Shown one piece after another: positions 51,496 through 59,537 of a DNA stretch of 64,000 bases (the stretch's first letter is position 1; every line of letters begins with the position of its first letter). Under the pieces are notes generated by a model. That model was not told where the DNA came from. It worked only from the letters and a program-made list of their open reading frames with translations, and ran no database searches. The position numbers and the translations under genes were made by a program. The stretch is from Arthrobacter sp. MAHUQ-56 (lineage in GTDB: Bacteria; Actinomycetota; Actinomycetes; Actinomycetales; Micrococcaceae): positions 248,001 to 312,000 of the forward strand of contig NZ_JAIFZQ010000008.1 of assembly GCF_019710585.1 (NCBI RefSeq). Direction: 5' to 3'.

Positions 51496-53133
51496 ATGAC
51501 GGCAGGCGGGTCACACCTCGGGACTTCGGAGAGCCAGGCCGGCGTGCCGGGACAACCCTCCGGAACCGGCAAGCGCCGCGCCTACGTTGCCGTCATCGAA
51601 GGTTTCATCGGCTCCCTGATGATGTTCATCGGCTCCATCGGAACCGGCTGGATCGCCAACGGCTCGCCCATGATCCGCCAGCCGGTAGTGATCGCGCTCC
51701 GCACCGAAGGCTGGGGCGTGGCCGTGTCCACCGTCCTGCTGACGGCAGGCGCCATGCTGCTCATCCGTTCCTGGCTGCGTCTTGGCCAGCGGCTGGGGGA
51801 CTGGGGAGCGTCGTCGCTGCGCAACGTGGTGGTCGCCATTTCCGCCTGGTCCCTGCCGCTCGTGTTCTGCGTCCCCGTCTTCTCCCGCGATGTCTATGCC
51901 TACACAGGCCAGGGCCGGCTGGTGATGGAGGGCCAGGACCCGTACCACGTGGGCATCTCCACCCTCAGCAACTGGTTCTCGCTGGGCGCCGACCCCGCCT
52001 GGGCCGAGGCGAGGACGCCGTACGGGCCGTACTTCCTCTGGCTGGCTCGGGCGGTGGTCGGGATCACCGGCGCCCAGCCCGACGCCTCCGTACTGCTGTT
52101 CCGCCTCCTGGCCGGAATCGGCGTCCTCCTCTGCGTCATCTATATCCCCAAGCTGGCGGAACTGCACGGCATCAACGGCGCACGGGCACTGTGGATCTCC
52201 GTGGCCAACCCGCTGTTCCTCATCAGCTTCATCGCCAGCGCGCACAACGACGCACTCATGGTGGGCCTCGCCGTCGCCGGCGTCTACCTCGCCGCCACGC
52301 GCCGCCACCTGCTCGGCATCCTCCTGGTCACGGCGTCCATCGGCATCAAACCCATCACCGTGCTGCTGCTGCCGTTCATCGGCCTCATGTGGGCGGGCCC
52401 CTCGGCCTCCTGGCTGCGCAGGTTCCTGATGTGGGGTGCGACGGCGGGAATCAGCTTTGGCGTCCTGGCGCTCAGCGGAGTGCCGTACAACCTGGGCATG
52501 GGCTGGACCTGGGCGATCATGGACCCGACCCCCGGCTACACGGGCTATTCGCCCTCAGGGTTCCTGGGCCAGCAGGTGGAGGTCCTGGCCAACGCCCTGG
52601 GCCTGCCCGGCGGGACCCTTGCCACGTGGCTGCGGACCGGCATGAAGTGGACTGCCATCGGGCTGGTGCTGCTGCTGATGTTCCGCGGCGACTACTCCCG
52701 CGTGGTGCGCCGCATGGCGTTGGCGTTCACCGCCGTCGTGATGCTTTCACCCATCATCCAGCCCTGGTACATCCTGTGGTTCCTGCCGTTCCTGGCCGTG
52801 ACCGGGATCCGGGATGACTGGCAGATCCGGTCGCTGTACGTGGGCGTGACGTTCTTCGTGGTGTTCGGAGCCCAGGACCAGCTCTCCGTCTGGTCCTTCG
52901 TGGAACTGCCCGTGGACGCGTCTTCCCTGGCGTTCTTCACCGCCCTGGCCTTCACGTTCTACCTTCTGGTCCTGGACGTGCACACGCGCAAGCTGCTCAT
53001 CGAGGGCAAGCCGCTGGACCTGGCCCGCCGGGGCTGGCGCTGGGCAGCGGAACACACCGCAGCCCGCCGGGCAGATGCGGCGCGCCGCGCTGATGCCGCA
53101 CGGTCCGCCGTCGACCGCTCCGAAAGCCGCTAG
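51496..53133 (+). CDS. polyprenol-phosphate-mannose-dependent GT-C mannosyltransferase (MptB-like)
   Basis: A 545-residue integral-membrane glycosyltransferase with about 12-13 hydrophobic segments. The GT-C catalytic Asp is in VFSRDVYAYTGQGRLV, followed by DPYHVG and ARTPYGPYF, all features of alpha-1,6-mannosyltransferases that extend the lipomannan backbone from the outer side of the membrane. The C-terminal 40 residues are Arg/Ala-rich repeats (RRADAA twice). The start at 51496 follows GACGAACATC; longer frames to 51232 are open but unsupported. Its stop shares the CTAG with the convergent gene. Confidence 0.83.
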   Translation: MTAGGSHLGTSESQAGVPGQPSGTGKRRAYVAVIEGFIGSLMMFIGSIGTGWIANGSPMIRQPVVIALRTEGWGVAVSTVLLTAGAMLLIRSWLRLGQRLGDWGASSLRNVVVAISAWSLPLVFCVPVFSRDVYAYTGQGRLVMEGQDPYHVGISTLSNWFSLGADPAWAEARTPYGPYFLWLARAVVGITGAQPDASVLLFRLLAGIGVLLCVIYIPKLAELHGINGARALWISVANPLFLISFIASAHNDALMVGLAVAGVYLAATRRHLLGILLVTASIGIKPITVLLLPFIGLMWAGPSASWLRRFLMWGATAGISFGVLALSGVPYNLGMGWTWAIMDPTPGYTGYSPSGFLGQQVEVLANALGLPGGTLATWLRTGMKWTAIGLVLLLMFRGDYSRVVRRMALAFTAVVMLSPIIQPWYILWFLPFLAVTGIRDDWQIRSLYVGVTFFVVFGAQDQLSVWSFVELPVDASSLAFFTALAFTFYLLVLDVHTRKLLIEGKPLDLARRGWRWAAEHTAARRADAARRADAARSAVDRSESR

Positions 53134-54386
53134 GCTCCCGCCGGCACCTGCGCCGGCGCCTTCCGGCCCAGCTCCGCCGTCCGCTTCACCGACCACCAGA
53201 GCAGCACCACCAGCAGGACATTGCGCGTGGTGAGGATGGCGGCCATGACCGGGTGGGCGTGGATCAGCGGGGTGTAGAACAGCGGGTAGATCACGAACGT
53301 GGTCACCGCGATGCCCATGAGCAGGGCCGCCGGGACCTTCCAGCGTTCCCAGTCGTGCGTGAGGCCTGCAATGATCACCGGCGCGAGCCAGATGATGAAC
53401 TGCGGCGAGCCCACCTTGTTGAACACGATGAACGCGGTGACCATCATCAGCGCACCTTCGAGGAAGAGTTCCTCGCGCTCGGCACCGCGGCGCATCGCCC
53501 GGAACAGCAGGATGGCGGCAACCACGGCGGCGAGGACCAGCAGCGGCTGCATGAGGAACGCCGCGGTGCCGGCCCCGGGCCCGTAGACCTCGGTGGAGTT
53601 GATGGCCGTGTTGTCCGCCATCTTCGAGCCGGCGATGTGGAACACGCTCAGCCACACCCAGGGGGTGGAGAACGTGGCTTCGAGCTGCATCCCCCGCTCG
53701 CCCTGGTTCAGCAGGAAGTCCATGATGTGCGGCAGGCCGCCGGACAGCCACGTGCCCAGGGCCACGACGGCGGTGACGGCCGCGCCGGCGAGCACCACCT
53801 GGATCCGCCTGTGGCTGGCAATGACGATGGGCACCAGGACCGCGGCGGGCCACACCTTGATCCAAGTGGCGATGCTCAGCAGGGTGCCGGCCACCACGGG
53901 CCGCTCGGCCGCGTACAGCAGCGCGATCAGCACGATGGGGGCGGTGATGCCCTCCACCCGGGCAAAGCTGAGGTAGCCCATGAAGACCGTGAAGAACAGC
54001 CACCACCAAGCCGGGGCAATGCCCGCCACCTTCCGCGGCCCACGGGTCAGGTAGAGCAGGCCGACGGCGTTGAGCGCCGTAATGATCAGAAACCACACCA
54101 GCAGGTACAGGCTTGGTCCGGCGATATTCGCGAGGAAGATCGGGATTTGGGCCAGCACCGGGTAGACCCAGGGGCTGATCTTGCCGGTCAGGTCCGCCGG
54201 GTTGTAGCCGGCCATGGCCCACTGCCGGTACTGCTCGGTGTCGCTGAACGTGTCGCCGTTCAGGAAGAAGGAGGCCATCCAGCCCAGGAAGTACAGATGG
54301 ACGACGGCGAAGCCCCACCACACGCTGGACGGGCGGGCAAACCAGTCCACCACTTTTGCCGGGAGGAGTTTGGTGCGGACCGTCAC
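53130..54386 (-). CDS. GT87-like (DUF2029) membrane mannosyltransferase, paralogue 2
   Basis: A 418-residue polytopic protein with about ten hydrophobic segments. Early in the sequence DTFSDTEQYRQWAM provides the Asp expected of GT-C enzymes; GERGMQLEATFSTPWVWLSV and FNKVGSPQFIIWLAP are shared almost unchanged with the gene upstream. These enzymes transfer mannose from polyprenyl phosphate to lipomannan or similar glycans. The GTG at 54386 has no clear ribosome site. It lies 28 bases after the paralogue. Confidence 0.85.
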   Translation of the reverse strand: MTVRTKLLPAKVVDWFARPSSVWWGFAVVHLYFLGWMASFFLNGDTFSDTEQYRQWAMAGYNPADLTGKISPWVYPVLAQIPIFLANIAGPSLYLLVWFLIITALNAVGLLYLTRGPRKVAGIAPAWWWLFFTVFMGYLSFARVEGITAPIVLIALLYAAERPVVAGTLLSIATWIKVWPAAVLVPIVIASHRRIQVVLAGAAVTAVVALGTWLSGGLPHIMDFLLNQGERGMQLEATFSTPWVWLSVFHIAGSKMADNTAINSTEVYGPGAGTAAFLMQPLLVLAAVVAAILLFRAMRRGAEREELFLEGALMMVTAFIVFNKVGSPQFIIWLAPVIIAGLTHDWERWKVPAALLMGIAVTTFVIYPLFYTPLIHAHPVMAAILTTRNVLLVVLLWWSVKRTAELGRKAPAQVPAGA

Positions 54387-54414
54387 CAGGCGGTCAAAGA
54401 ACCTCGTGGAAATC

Positions 54415-55758
54415 TTAGGACTCCTTGAGCGCAGGGGCAGGTGCGGCGGTCTTCTTGCCCAGCGAGTACAGGCGCCGGACGCTCCACAGGAACAACACCA
54501 CCAGCAGGACGTTGCGGATAGTCAGCACCAGCGCCATCCAGGGGTTGTTGTGGCTGAGGGCGTCGTAGAAGAGGGGGTAGATGAAGTACGTGGCCACGGC
54601 GATGGCGATCAGCATCAGCGCCGGTACGCGCCATTCGCGCCAGCTGTGCGCCAGGCCCACTGCGACGGCGGGGCCAAGCCACACCATGAACTGGGGGGAG
54701 CCGACCTTGTTGAACACCACAAAGGCGGTGGCCAGGGTCAGGGCGCCGGCCAGGAGCAGCTCGGTGCGGTCCACGCCGCCGGCCACCTTGTGCTGCTTGC
54801 CGTTGTGGAGGGCCCAGAAGGTCAGCCCGGCCACCAGGAGGGCGGCCAGGACCAGCAGCGGCTGCATCAGGACGGACATGGTGGCGGTGCCGGGCCCGTC
54901 CACCTGCATGGAGTTGATGTCGGTGTTCATGTACATGCGGGAGCCGCCCACGTTCAGGACGGAAAGCCAGAGCCAGGGGGTGGTGAAGGTCGCTTCGAGC
55001 TGCATCCCGCGGTCGCCCTGCTGGGTGAGGAAGTTCAGCAGTTTGGGGACGCTGCCCAGTGCCGCTGCCAGCGCGACGACGCCCGCCGTCGTCGCGATTC
55101 CTGCCAGCACCACCAGCAGCCGGTTCTTTACGACGGCGAAGAGGGCCAGCATGATGGCCGCAGGCCAGACCTTCACCCACGTGCCGATGGCCAGCAGCAC
55201 GGAGGCGATGAAGGGGCGTCCCACGCCGTAGGCCAGGGCCACCAGGACCAGCGGGGCGGTCAGGCCGTCCACGCGGGCGAATCCCAGCCAGCCCATCAGG
55301 AAGGTGAACGCAAGCCACCACCAGCCGGCGGGGATGGCGCTGGCATTCCGGCCGCGTTCTGTCAGCTTCAGCAGCGCCCAGCCGTTGAGGAGGGTGGTCA
55401 TGAGGACCCAGAGGAAGAAGAACGGCCCCGGACCGCCAAGACCGGCGATGGCCATCGGGATCAGCGCCAGGATGGGGTAGACCCAGGGACTGGGGCCGCC
55501 CCGCAGGTTGGCGTCGTTGAAGCCGGCCATGGCCCAGTCGCGGTAGATGAAGGTGTCGCTGAAGGCCTCCCCGCGCAGGGAGAGCGACGCGGCAAAGATA
55601 AGGAAGACGAGGTGCACCACGATGAAGCCGCCCAGCAGGCCGCGTCCGGTGTTCAGTGCGGCACGCACCTTGGCCGGGAGGATGACGTTGCGGATCCGGG
55701 TCAGATTGCCGAAGAAAGCGTCGGTGGAGATGGCGGAATCCTTGTCAGGTCGTTGCAC
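54415..55758 (-). CDS. GT87-like (DUF2029) membrane mannosyltransferase, paralogue 1
   Basis: A 447-residue polytopic membrane protein, clearly duplicated with the downstream gene: the same EAFSDTFIYRDWAMAGF opening, ARVDGLTAPLVLVAL, TWVKVWPAA, GDRGMQLEATFTTPWLWLSV and FNKVGSPQFMVWLGP blocks appear in the same order. It has a longer N-terminus of about 25 residues. The GTG at 55758 has no clear ribosome site. The pair, with the convergent MptB-like gene, makes a small locus for a membrane-anchored mannan. Confidence 0.85.
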   Translation of the reverse strand: MQRPDKDSAISTDAFFGNLTRIRNVILPAKVRAALNTGRGLLGGFIVVHLVFLIFAASLSLRGEAFSDTFIYRDWAMAGFNDANLRGGPSPWVYPILALIPMAIAGLGGPGPFFFLWVLMTTLLNGWALLKLTERGRNASAIPAGWWWLAFTFLMGWLGFARVDGLTAPLVLVALAYGVGRPFIASVLLAIGTWVKVWPAAIMLALFAVVKNRLLVVLAGIATTAGVVALAAALGSVPKLLNFLTQQGDRGMQLEATFTTPWLWLSVLNVGGSRMYMNTDINSMQVDGPGTATMSVLMQPLLVLAALLVAGLTFWALHNGKQHKVAGGVDRTELLLAGALTLATAFVVFNKVGSPQFMVWLGPAVAVGLAHSWREWRVPALMLIAIAVATYFIYPLFYDALSHNNPWMALVLTIRNVLLVVLFLWSVRRLYSLGKKTAAPAPALKES

Positions 55759-56062
55759 AGTCAGCGGGCGCGCAAATGGCTTGGGTCATGCCGCGAAGGC
55801 GGGTCTTGGGGGCTTTGGAGGCCCTGAAAAACCGGCTTCCGCTCCCGTTCAACTCTAATTGACGGCACCTTCCCGCCAGTAATTGTCAGGACAAAAAGGT
55901 CTCCCCGTGCGCTGACCTGCGGTTTTTATCTAAAGTTGCTGGCCGTTAAATGCTCAGGCACCATGGTCCGAGGCACCAAGGTGCCTCACCGCCTAAGCAG
56001 CCAGGGGGAGCGCGTGGCGGCGTACTGCCCACCTAACCCCTGAAAGAAACAAGGCAAGACCC
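55759..56062 (+). other. 304-base non-coding leader region with palindrome, upstream of a 67-residue gene
   Basis: No gene is seen. The right part is likely the 5' region of the small gene at 56063. It holds an 18-base perfect inverted repeat, GAGGCACC-AA-less pairing to GGTGCCTC (arms at 55970-55977 and 55980-55987, two bases between), preceded by a partial copy (AGGCACCATGGTCC). A GC-rich stretch follows. I do not recognise a riboswitch class. TTGACG at 55859-55864 is the best -35 candidate, without a good -10. Confidence 0.4.
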
Positions 56063-56266
56063 ATGAATTTTCCGCTGACCCTTACCGTGTCCGACCGCCA
56101 GAGCATGGACAGCGAGCTTGAGGCCGCCGTCTCCGCCGCCAAGGCCCACGCCCTGATCAGCAAGCGCCACGGCATCCTGGTGACCCGCCACGGCGCGAAC
56201 GAGTTCACGGTGGACCTCAGCGACGCTGTGCCCTTCGGCCTCACCCGCGAACACCAGGCCTGGTAG
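56063..56266 (+). CDS. small hypothetical protein, 67 residues
   Basis: Not recognised. A soluble protein with an N-terminal strand (FPLTLTVSD), a helix (MDSELEAAVSAAKAHALIS) and two strands (GILVTRHGANEFTVDLS), ending GLTREHQAW. The layout suggests a small alpha-beta fold. A ribosome site (AAGGCAAGACCC) and normal codon use support it as real. It stands alone after a long leader. Confidence 0.7.
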   Translation: MNFPLTLTVSDRQSMDSELEAAVSAAKAHALISKRHGILVTRHGANEFTVDLSDAVPFGLTREHQAW

Positions 56267-56280
56267 GCCCTGCTCCGGGC

Positions 56281-56538
56281 CTAACTGCCGGAGCCGTCGC
56301 CTTCCCCGGACACACGTCCGCTGCGCTGTTGCAGCCGGTCGATGTGCTTTGATGCCTCAGCCTTGCTGAGGTCCGCGGGAAGCTCCTCCCCTGCCTCCCG
56401 GGCCAGCGTGTCGAGGTAGCTGCGCTGTGCCGCCGTCATCGGTTCATCACCGGTCACCCAGTCTTCCGGGTCGCGGTTGAGCCCTGCGTCCGGCTCAGGG
56501 GTAGGGCTGCCGAGTGTTTCCTGGTCGCTGTCGCTCAT
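56281..56538 (-). CDS. DUF3072 family protein
   Basis: An 85-residue protein with the DUF3072 core DWVTGDEPMTAAQRSYLDTLAREAGEELPADLSKAEASKHIDRLQ (read in parts), a helical unit with a conserved GDEPMT turn. The ends are acidic and disordered. Homologues in actinobacteria and proteobacteria are uncharacterised. It is convergent with the 67-residue gene, 14 bases apart. Confidence 0.85.
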   Translation of the reverse strand: MSDSDQETLGSPTPEPDAGLNRDPEDWVTGDEPMTAAQRSYLDTLAREAGEELPADLSKAEASKHIDRLQQRSGRVSGEGDGSGS

Positions 56539-56620
56539 CCCACGAGTCTAGGACGGACCTCCGACATTCCGCAGAGCTGTCCGGGCAGGCGCGGACGCGC
56601 CCACCCGGACAGCCCGGGCC

Positions 56621-57673
56621 TCACTTCATGGACTTCTCTGCGGGCGGCAGCCCGTCGTGGCTGCCCGCCCTGCGCCACAGGGGCTGCAGCGACTCAAGTT
56701 CCTCTGCGGTGGCATTCCGGAACGGCGGAACTGCGGGCGCCGGCGGCTCGGGGCGGCTGCCAGTGCGCCGCGTGGCGAGAAGGCTCGCCCCAATGGAAAT
56801 ACCCAGGATTGTCGTGATCACGGCGAGGGAAACCGGCGTCGGGATGTAGTAGACGTCAATCTTCAGCGCCATCTTTACGCCGACCCAGATCAGCACCAGC
56901 GCCAGGCCGGCTTTCAAGTACACGAAGCGGTGGATGAGGTCAGCCAGCAGGAAATACATCGCGCGCAGTCCGAGGATCGCGAACGCGTTGGCGGTGAAGA
57001 CCAGGAAGACCTCGTCCGTGACGGCGAAGATGGCCGGAATCGAGTCGACGGCAAAGATGATGTCCGTGACCTCCACCAGCACCAGGACCGCCAGCAGGGG
57101 AGTGGCCAGCAGTGCGCCGTTCTTCCGGATGAGGAAACGCTGGCCGTGGAAAGCGTCCGTCATGGGAACGTGGCGCCGGAACAGCTGCAAGGCCCGTGAT
57201 TTCGCCGGGTCGATGTGCTCGTCCCGCTGCCTGAGCATCCGGTACCCGGTGAACAGCAGGAACGCCGCGAACAGGTACAGGACCCAGCCGGCGCTGGCGA
57301 TGATGGCCGCACCGGCCGCGATGAACAGGCCGCGGAACACCAGCGCCCCCAGCACGCCGAAGAAGAGGACCCTGTGCTGGTACTCGCGGGGGACGGCAAA
57401 GAACGTGAAGATGATGGCCCAGACAAAGACGTTGTCCACGGCGAGCGACTTCTCGATAAGGTATCCGGCGAAATACTGCTGCCCGAATTCAGCGCCATAG
57501 AGGATCCAGACAAGGCCGCCGAAAGCGACTCCGAACAGCACCCAGACTGCGGACCATGCTGCGGCCTCGCGGACGGTGATGACGTGTGCGCGCCGGTGGG
57601 CGACAAGGTCGACGGCGAGCATCAGGAGGATGAATCCGATGACTGCGAACCACATCCAAAGGGGAACGTTCAA
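56621..57673 (-). CDS. TerC-family membrane protein, probable manganese exporter
   Basis: A 350-residue protein with about eight or nine membrane helices. TerC hallmarks are EKSLAVDNVFVWAIIF with acidic residues inside the membrane, and EVTDIIFAVDSIPAIFAVT with a second acidic set. A cytoplasmic loop (RQRDEHIDPAKSRALQLFRRHVP) lies between the halves; the C-terminal 40 residues are Pro-rich. TerC proteins such as Alx export Mn2+, partly to supply exported enzymes. A probable Mn2+ riboswitch in its leader strongly supports this role. Confidence 0.9.
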   Translation of the reverse strand: MNVPLWMWFAVIGFILLMLAVDLVAHRRAHVITVREAAAWSAVWVLFGVAFGGLVWILYGAEFGQQYFAGYLIEKSLAVDNVFVWAIIFTFFAVPREYQHRVLFFGVLGALVFRGLFIAAGAAIIASAGWVLYLFAAFLLFTGYRMLRQRDEHIDPAKSRALQLFRRHVPMTDAFHGQRFLIRKNGALLATPLLAVLVLVEVTDIIFAVDSIPAIFAVTDEVFLVFTANAFAILGLRAMYFLLADLIHRFVYLKAGLALVLIWVGVKMALKIDVYYIPTPVSLAVITTILGISIGASLLATRRTGSRPEPPAPAVPPFRNATAEELESLQPLWRRAGSHDGLPPAEKSMK

Positions 57674-57706
57674 GGGGCACCTGCTTCCAGTCAGTGACTA
57701 CCAACT

Positions 57707-57798
57707 GGAGGTCTCTCCCGGCCATCGACTGGCCCGCCCACCGGAAGGCTCAGGGGCCTCCGTACTGACGATGGGCTGGAGTGGGGATACTCCCCTCC
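57707..57798 (-). promoter_or_regulatory. probable yybP-ykoY (Mn2+) riboswitch in the terC leader
   Basis: Read on the minus strand, P1 pairs GGAGG (57798-57794) with CCTCC (57711-57707). Just inside are the two conserved elements of the class: GGGGAGTA on the 5' side and GGGAGAGACC on the 3' side. Between them is CGTCAGTACG, with CCATCG pairing to CGATGG and an ACGGAGGC/GCCTTCCGGT hairpin. It ends 34 bases before the terC start, suggesting control of translation. This class binds Mn2+ and often precedes terC genes. Recognition is by eye from motif memory. Confidence 0.78.
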
Positions 57799-57874
57799 GT
57801 ATCAATAGGGTACAGAATCTTCCGTGCCGTGGGGAGTGGGAAAGGGGCAAAAATTTGCGGGATAGCGCTTGCCG

Positions 57875-57918
57875 TTGACGTAACGCACATCACCTTCTAT
57901 ATTTAGTGAATCGATTCA
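57875..57918 (+). promoter_or_regulatory. strong promoter with palindromic operator for the MHS transporter
   Basis: TTGACG (57875-57880) and TATATT (57898-57903), 17 bases apart, form a near-consensus promoter with +1 near 57910. A 12-bp perfect palindrome TGAATCGATTCA (57907-57918) covers the start. Repressor identity unknown; the CG centre resembles LacI-family sites. Confidence 0.72.
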
Positions 57919-58030
57919 AGAGCTGAGGCTCCAGGCCTCCCGGGCCACATGGGGCGCAGACACAGCCAGGAACACTTGCTGAATCCAGCGGTTCCGGTTC
58001 CTTGCCAATGAAGACGAAGGACACAAGCAC

Positions 58031-59410
58031 ATGAGCACCACCACAACCCGCGTCCCGGCCAGCCAGGAAGCCGGCACCGGTTCGCGGGATCCGAGGAAGG
58101 CTGCGATGAGCGGCTGGATCGGCAGCGCCCTCGAGTACTACGACTTCGCGCTGTATTCGCTGGCCGCGACGCTGATCTTTCCCGCAATCTTCTTCCCGTC
58201 CGAGAATCCGACAGTCGGAATCATCGCCTCCCTGGCCACCTACGCCGTCGGCTATGTCTCCCGGCCGGTCGGCGCCGTCGTCCTGGGTGCCTACGGCGAC
58301 CGGCACGGGCGCAAGAAGGTGCTCGTGTTCGCCATGCTCCTCATGGGCTTTGCCACCTTCGCAGTCGGGCTCCTGCCCACCTACGGGCAGGTGGGCATTC
58401 TCGCCCCCGCACTCCTGGTGATCCTCCGCCTGATCCAGGGCTTCGCCGTTGCCGGCGAGCTCGGCGGGGCCAGCGCCATGATCGTCGAGCACTCTCCCGA
58501 CGCCCGGCGCGGCTTCTTTGCGAGCTTCAGCCTGCAGGGCACCCAGGTGGGCTCGATCCTTGCCACTGCCGTCCTGCTGCCGCTCGCTGCCGTACTCCCG
58601 GCCGAGCAGTTCGGCGCCTGGGGCTGGCGCATCCCGTTCCTGCTCAGCGCGGCCGTGATCCTGGCCGGGTATTTCATCCGGCGCCGGGTGCAGGAACCGC
58701 CTGCCTACGTGGCGCAGTCCGGAACCGCCGATACCACCCGCCGCTTCCCGCTCGTGGACCTCCTGCGCACCCGCCCCGGAGTCCTGGTCCGGTGCATCCT
58801 CATGACCTTCACCAACGTGATCGGCATGGCCACCCTGATCTTCGGCGTCTCCTACGCCACCCAGAAGGGCTACGGCAACGGCTTCTCCAGCAGTGAGTTC
58901 CTCTGGGTGACCCTGGTGGCCAATATCGCGGCCGTCGTGACCATCCCCCTGTTTGGGGCACTGTCCGACAGGATCGGCCGGCGCACGCTCATGGCTGGCG
59001 GTGGCGTCGTAGGCGGCCTGCTGGTGGGCGGGTACCTGTGGGCCATCGAGCAGGGAAGCCTGCCGCTCGTCTTCGCCTGCGTCGTGGTGGTGCAGGGCAT
59101 CTTCTTCCAGATGTGGAACGCCACCTTCGCCACCTTCTTCCAGGAGCAGTTCCCCATGCGGATCCGGGTGACCGGCTTCGCCGTGTCGCAGAACATCGGG
59201 CTGATGATCGCGTCGTTCTTCCCGAGTATCTTTACCGCGATCGCACCTCCGGGCTCCACCAACGTTCCAATGACCATCGGCCTGGCGACGCTCGGCATCT
59301 GCCTCGTCTCCGCGGTGGCCACCCTGACATCCCCGGACACCAGGGGCAAGTCGCTGGAGGACCTCGAGCTGCAGAAGGCGCGGACCGGCGCCCAGCGCGG
59401 ACTCCAATAG
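58031..59410 (+). CDS. MHS-family MFS transporter (metabolite:H+ symporter)
   Basis: A 459-residue transporter with 12 predicted helices. The MHS branch features are SGWIGSALEYYDFALYSLAA in helix 1, GDRHGRKKVLV between helices 2 and 3, RLIQGFAVAGELGGASAMIVEHSP in helix 4 and LSDRIGRRTLM in the second half. Substrates of this branch are organic acids and zwitterions such as shikimate, citrate, proline or betaine. AAGGACAC precedes the ATG. It stands alone with its own promoter and terminator; the GntR gene follows. Confidence 0.92.
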   Translation: MSTTTTRVPASQEAGTGSRDPRKAAMSGWIGSALEYYDFALYSLAATLIFPAIFFPSENPTVGIIASLATYAVGYVSRPVGAVVLGAYGDRHGRKKVLVFAMLLMGFATFAVGLLPTYGQVGILAPALLVILRLIQGFAVAGELGGASAMIVEHSPDARRGFFASFSLQGTQVGSILATAVLLPLAAVLPAEQFGAWGWRIPFLLSAAVILAGYFIRRRVQEPPAYVAQSGTADTTRRFPLVDLLRTRPGVLVRCILMTFTNVIGMATLIFGVSYATQKGYGNGFSSSEFLWVTLVANIAAVVTIPLFGALSDRIGRRTLMAGGGVVGGLLVGGYLWAIEQGSLPLVFACVVVVQGIFFQMWNATFATFFQEQFPMRIRVTGFAVSQNIGLMIASFFPSIFTAIAPPGSTNVPMTIGLATLGICLVSAVATLTSPDTRGKSLEDLELQKARTGAQRGLQ

Positions 59411-59416
59411 AGACAC

Positions 59417-59462
59417 AAAGGGAGGGTCAGCAGTTCAGACTTGAACCGCTGACCCTCCCTTT
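59417..59462 (+). terminator. rho-independent terminator after the MHS transporter
   Basis: A long stem AAAGGGAGGGTCAGC with GCTGACCCTCCCTTT, extended by GTTC/GAAC after one-base bulges around a short loop, lies six bases past the stop. Confidence 0.82.
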
Positions 59463-59490
59463 GCGTGCCGCTGCACCCGCGGAACCGGAA

Positions 59491-59516
59491 ATACTTGTAT
59501 AGATGTATACAAGTAT
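59491..59516 (+). promoter_or_regulatory. GntR operator, 26-bp palindrome
   Basis: Arms ATACTTGTATA and TATACAAGTAT, 11 bp each and perfect, are separated by GATG. It lies 21 bases before the GntR start, implying autoregulation. Its half-site ACTTGTA is the same as in the operator at 11800-11814, which belongs to another GntR/FCD regulator. Confidence 0.78.
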
Positions 59517-59537
59517 GATGGCTGCCGGAGGTATAGC

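Noticed and set aside
55925..56045. c-di-AMP (ydaO), SAM-IV or cobalamin riboswitch in the leader of the 67-residue gene
   Set aside because: None of the conserved cores of these classes could be found; only simple palindromes are visible.
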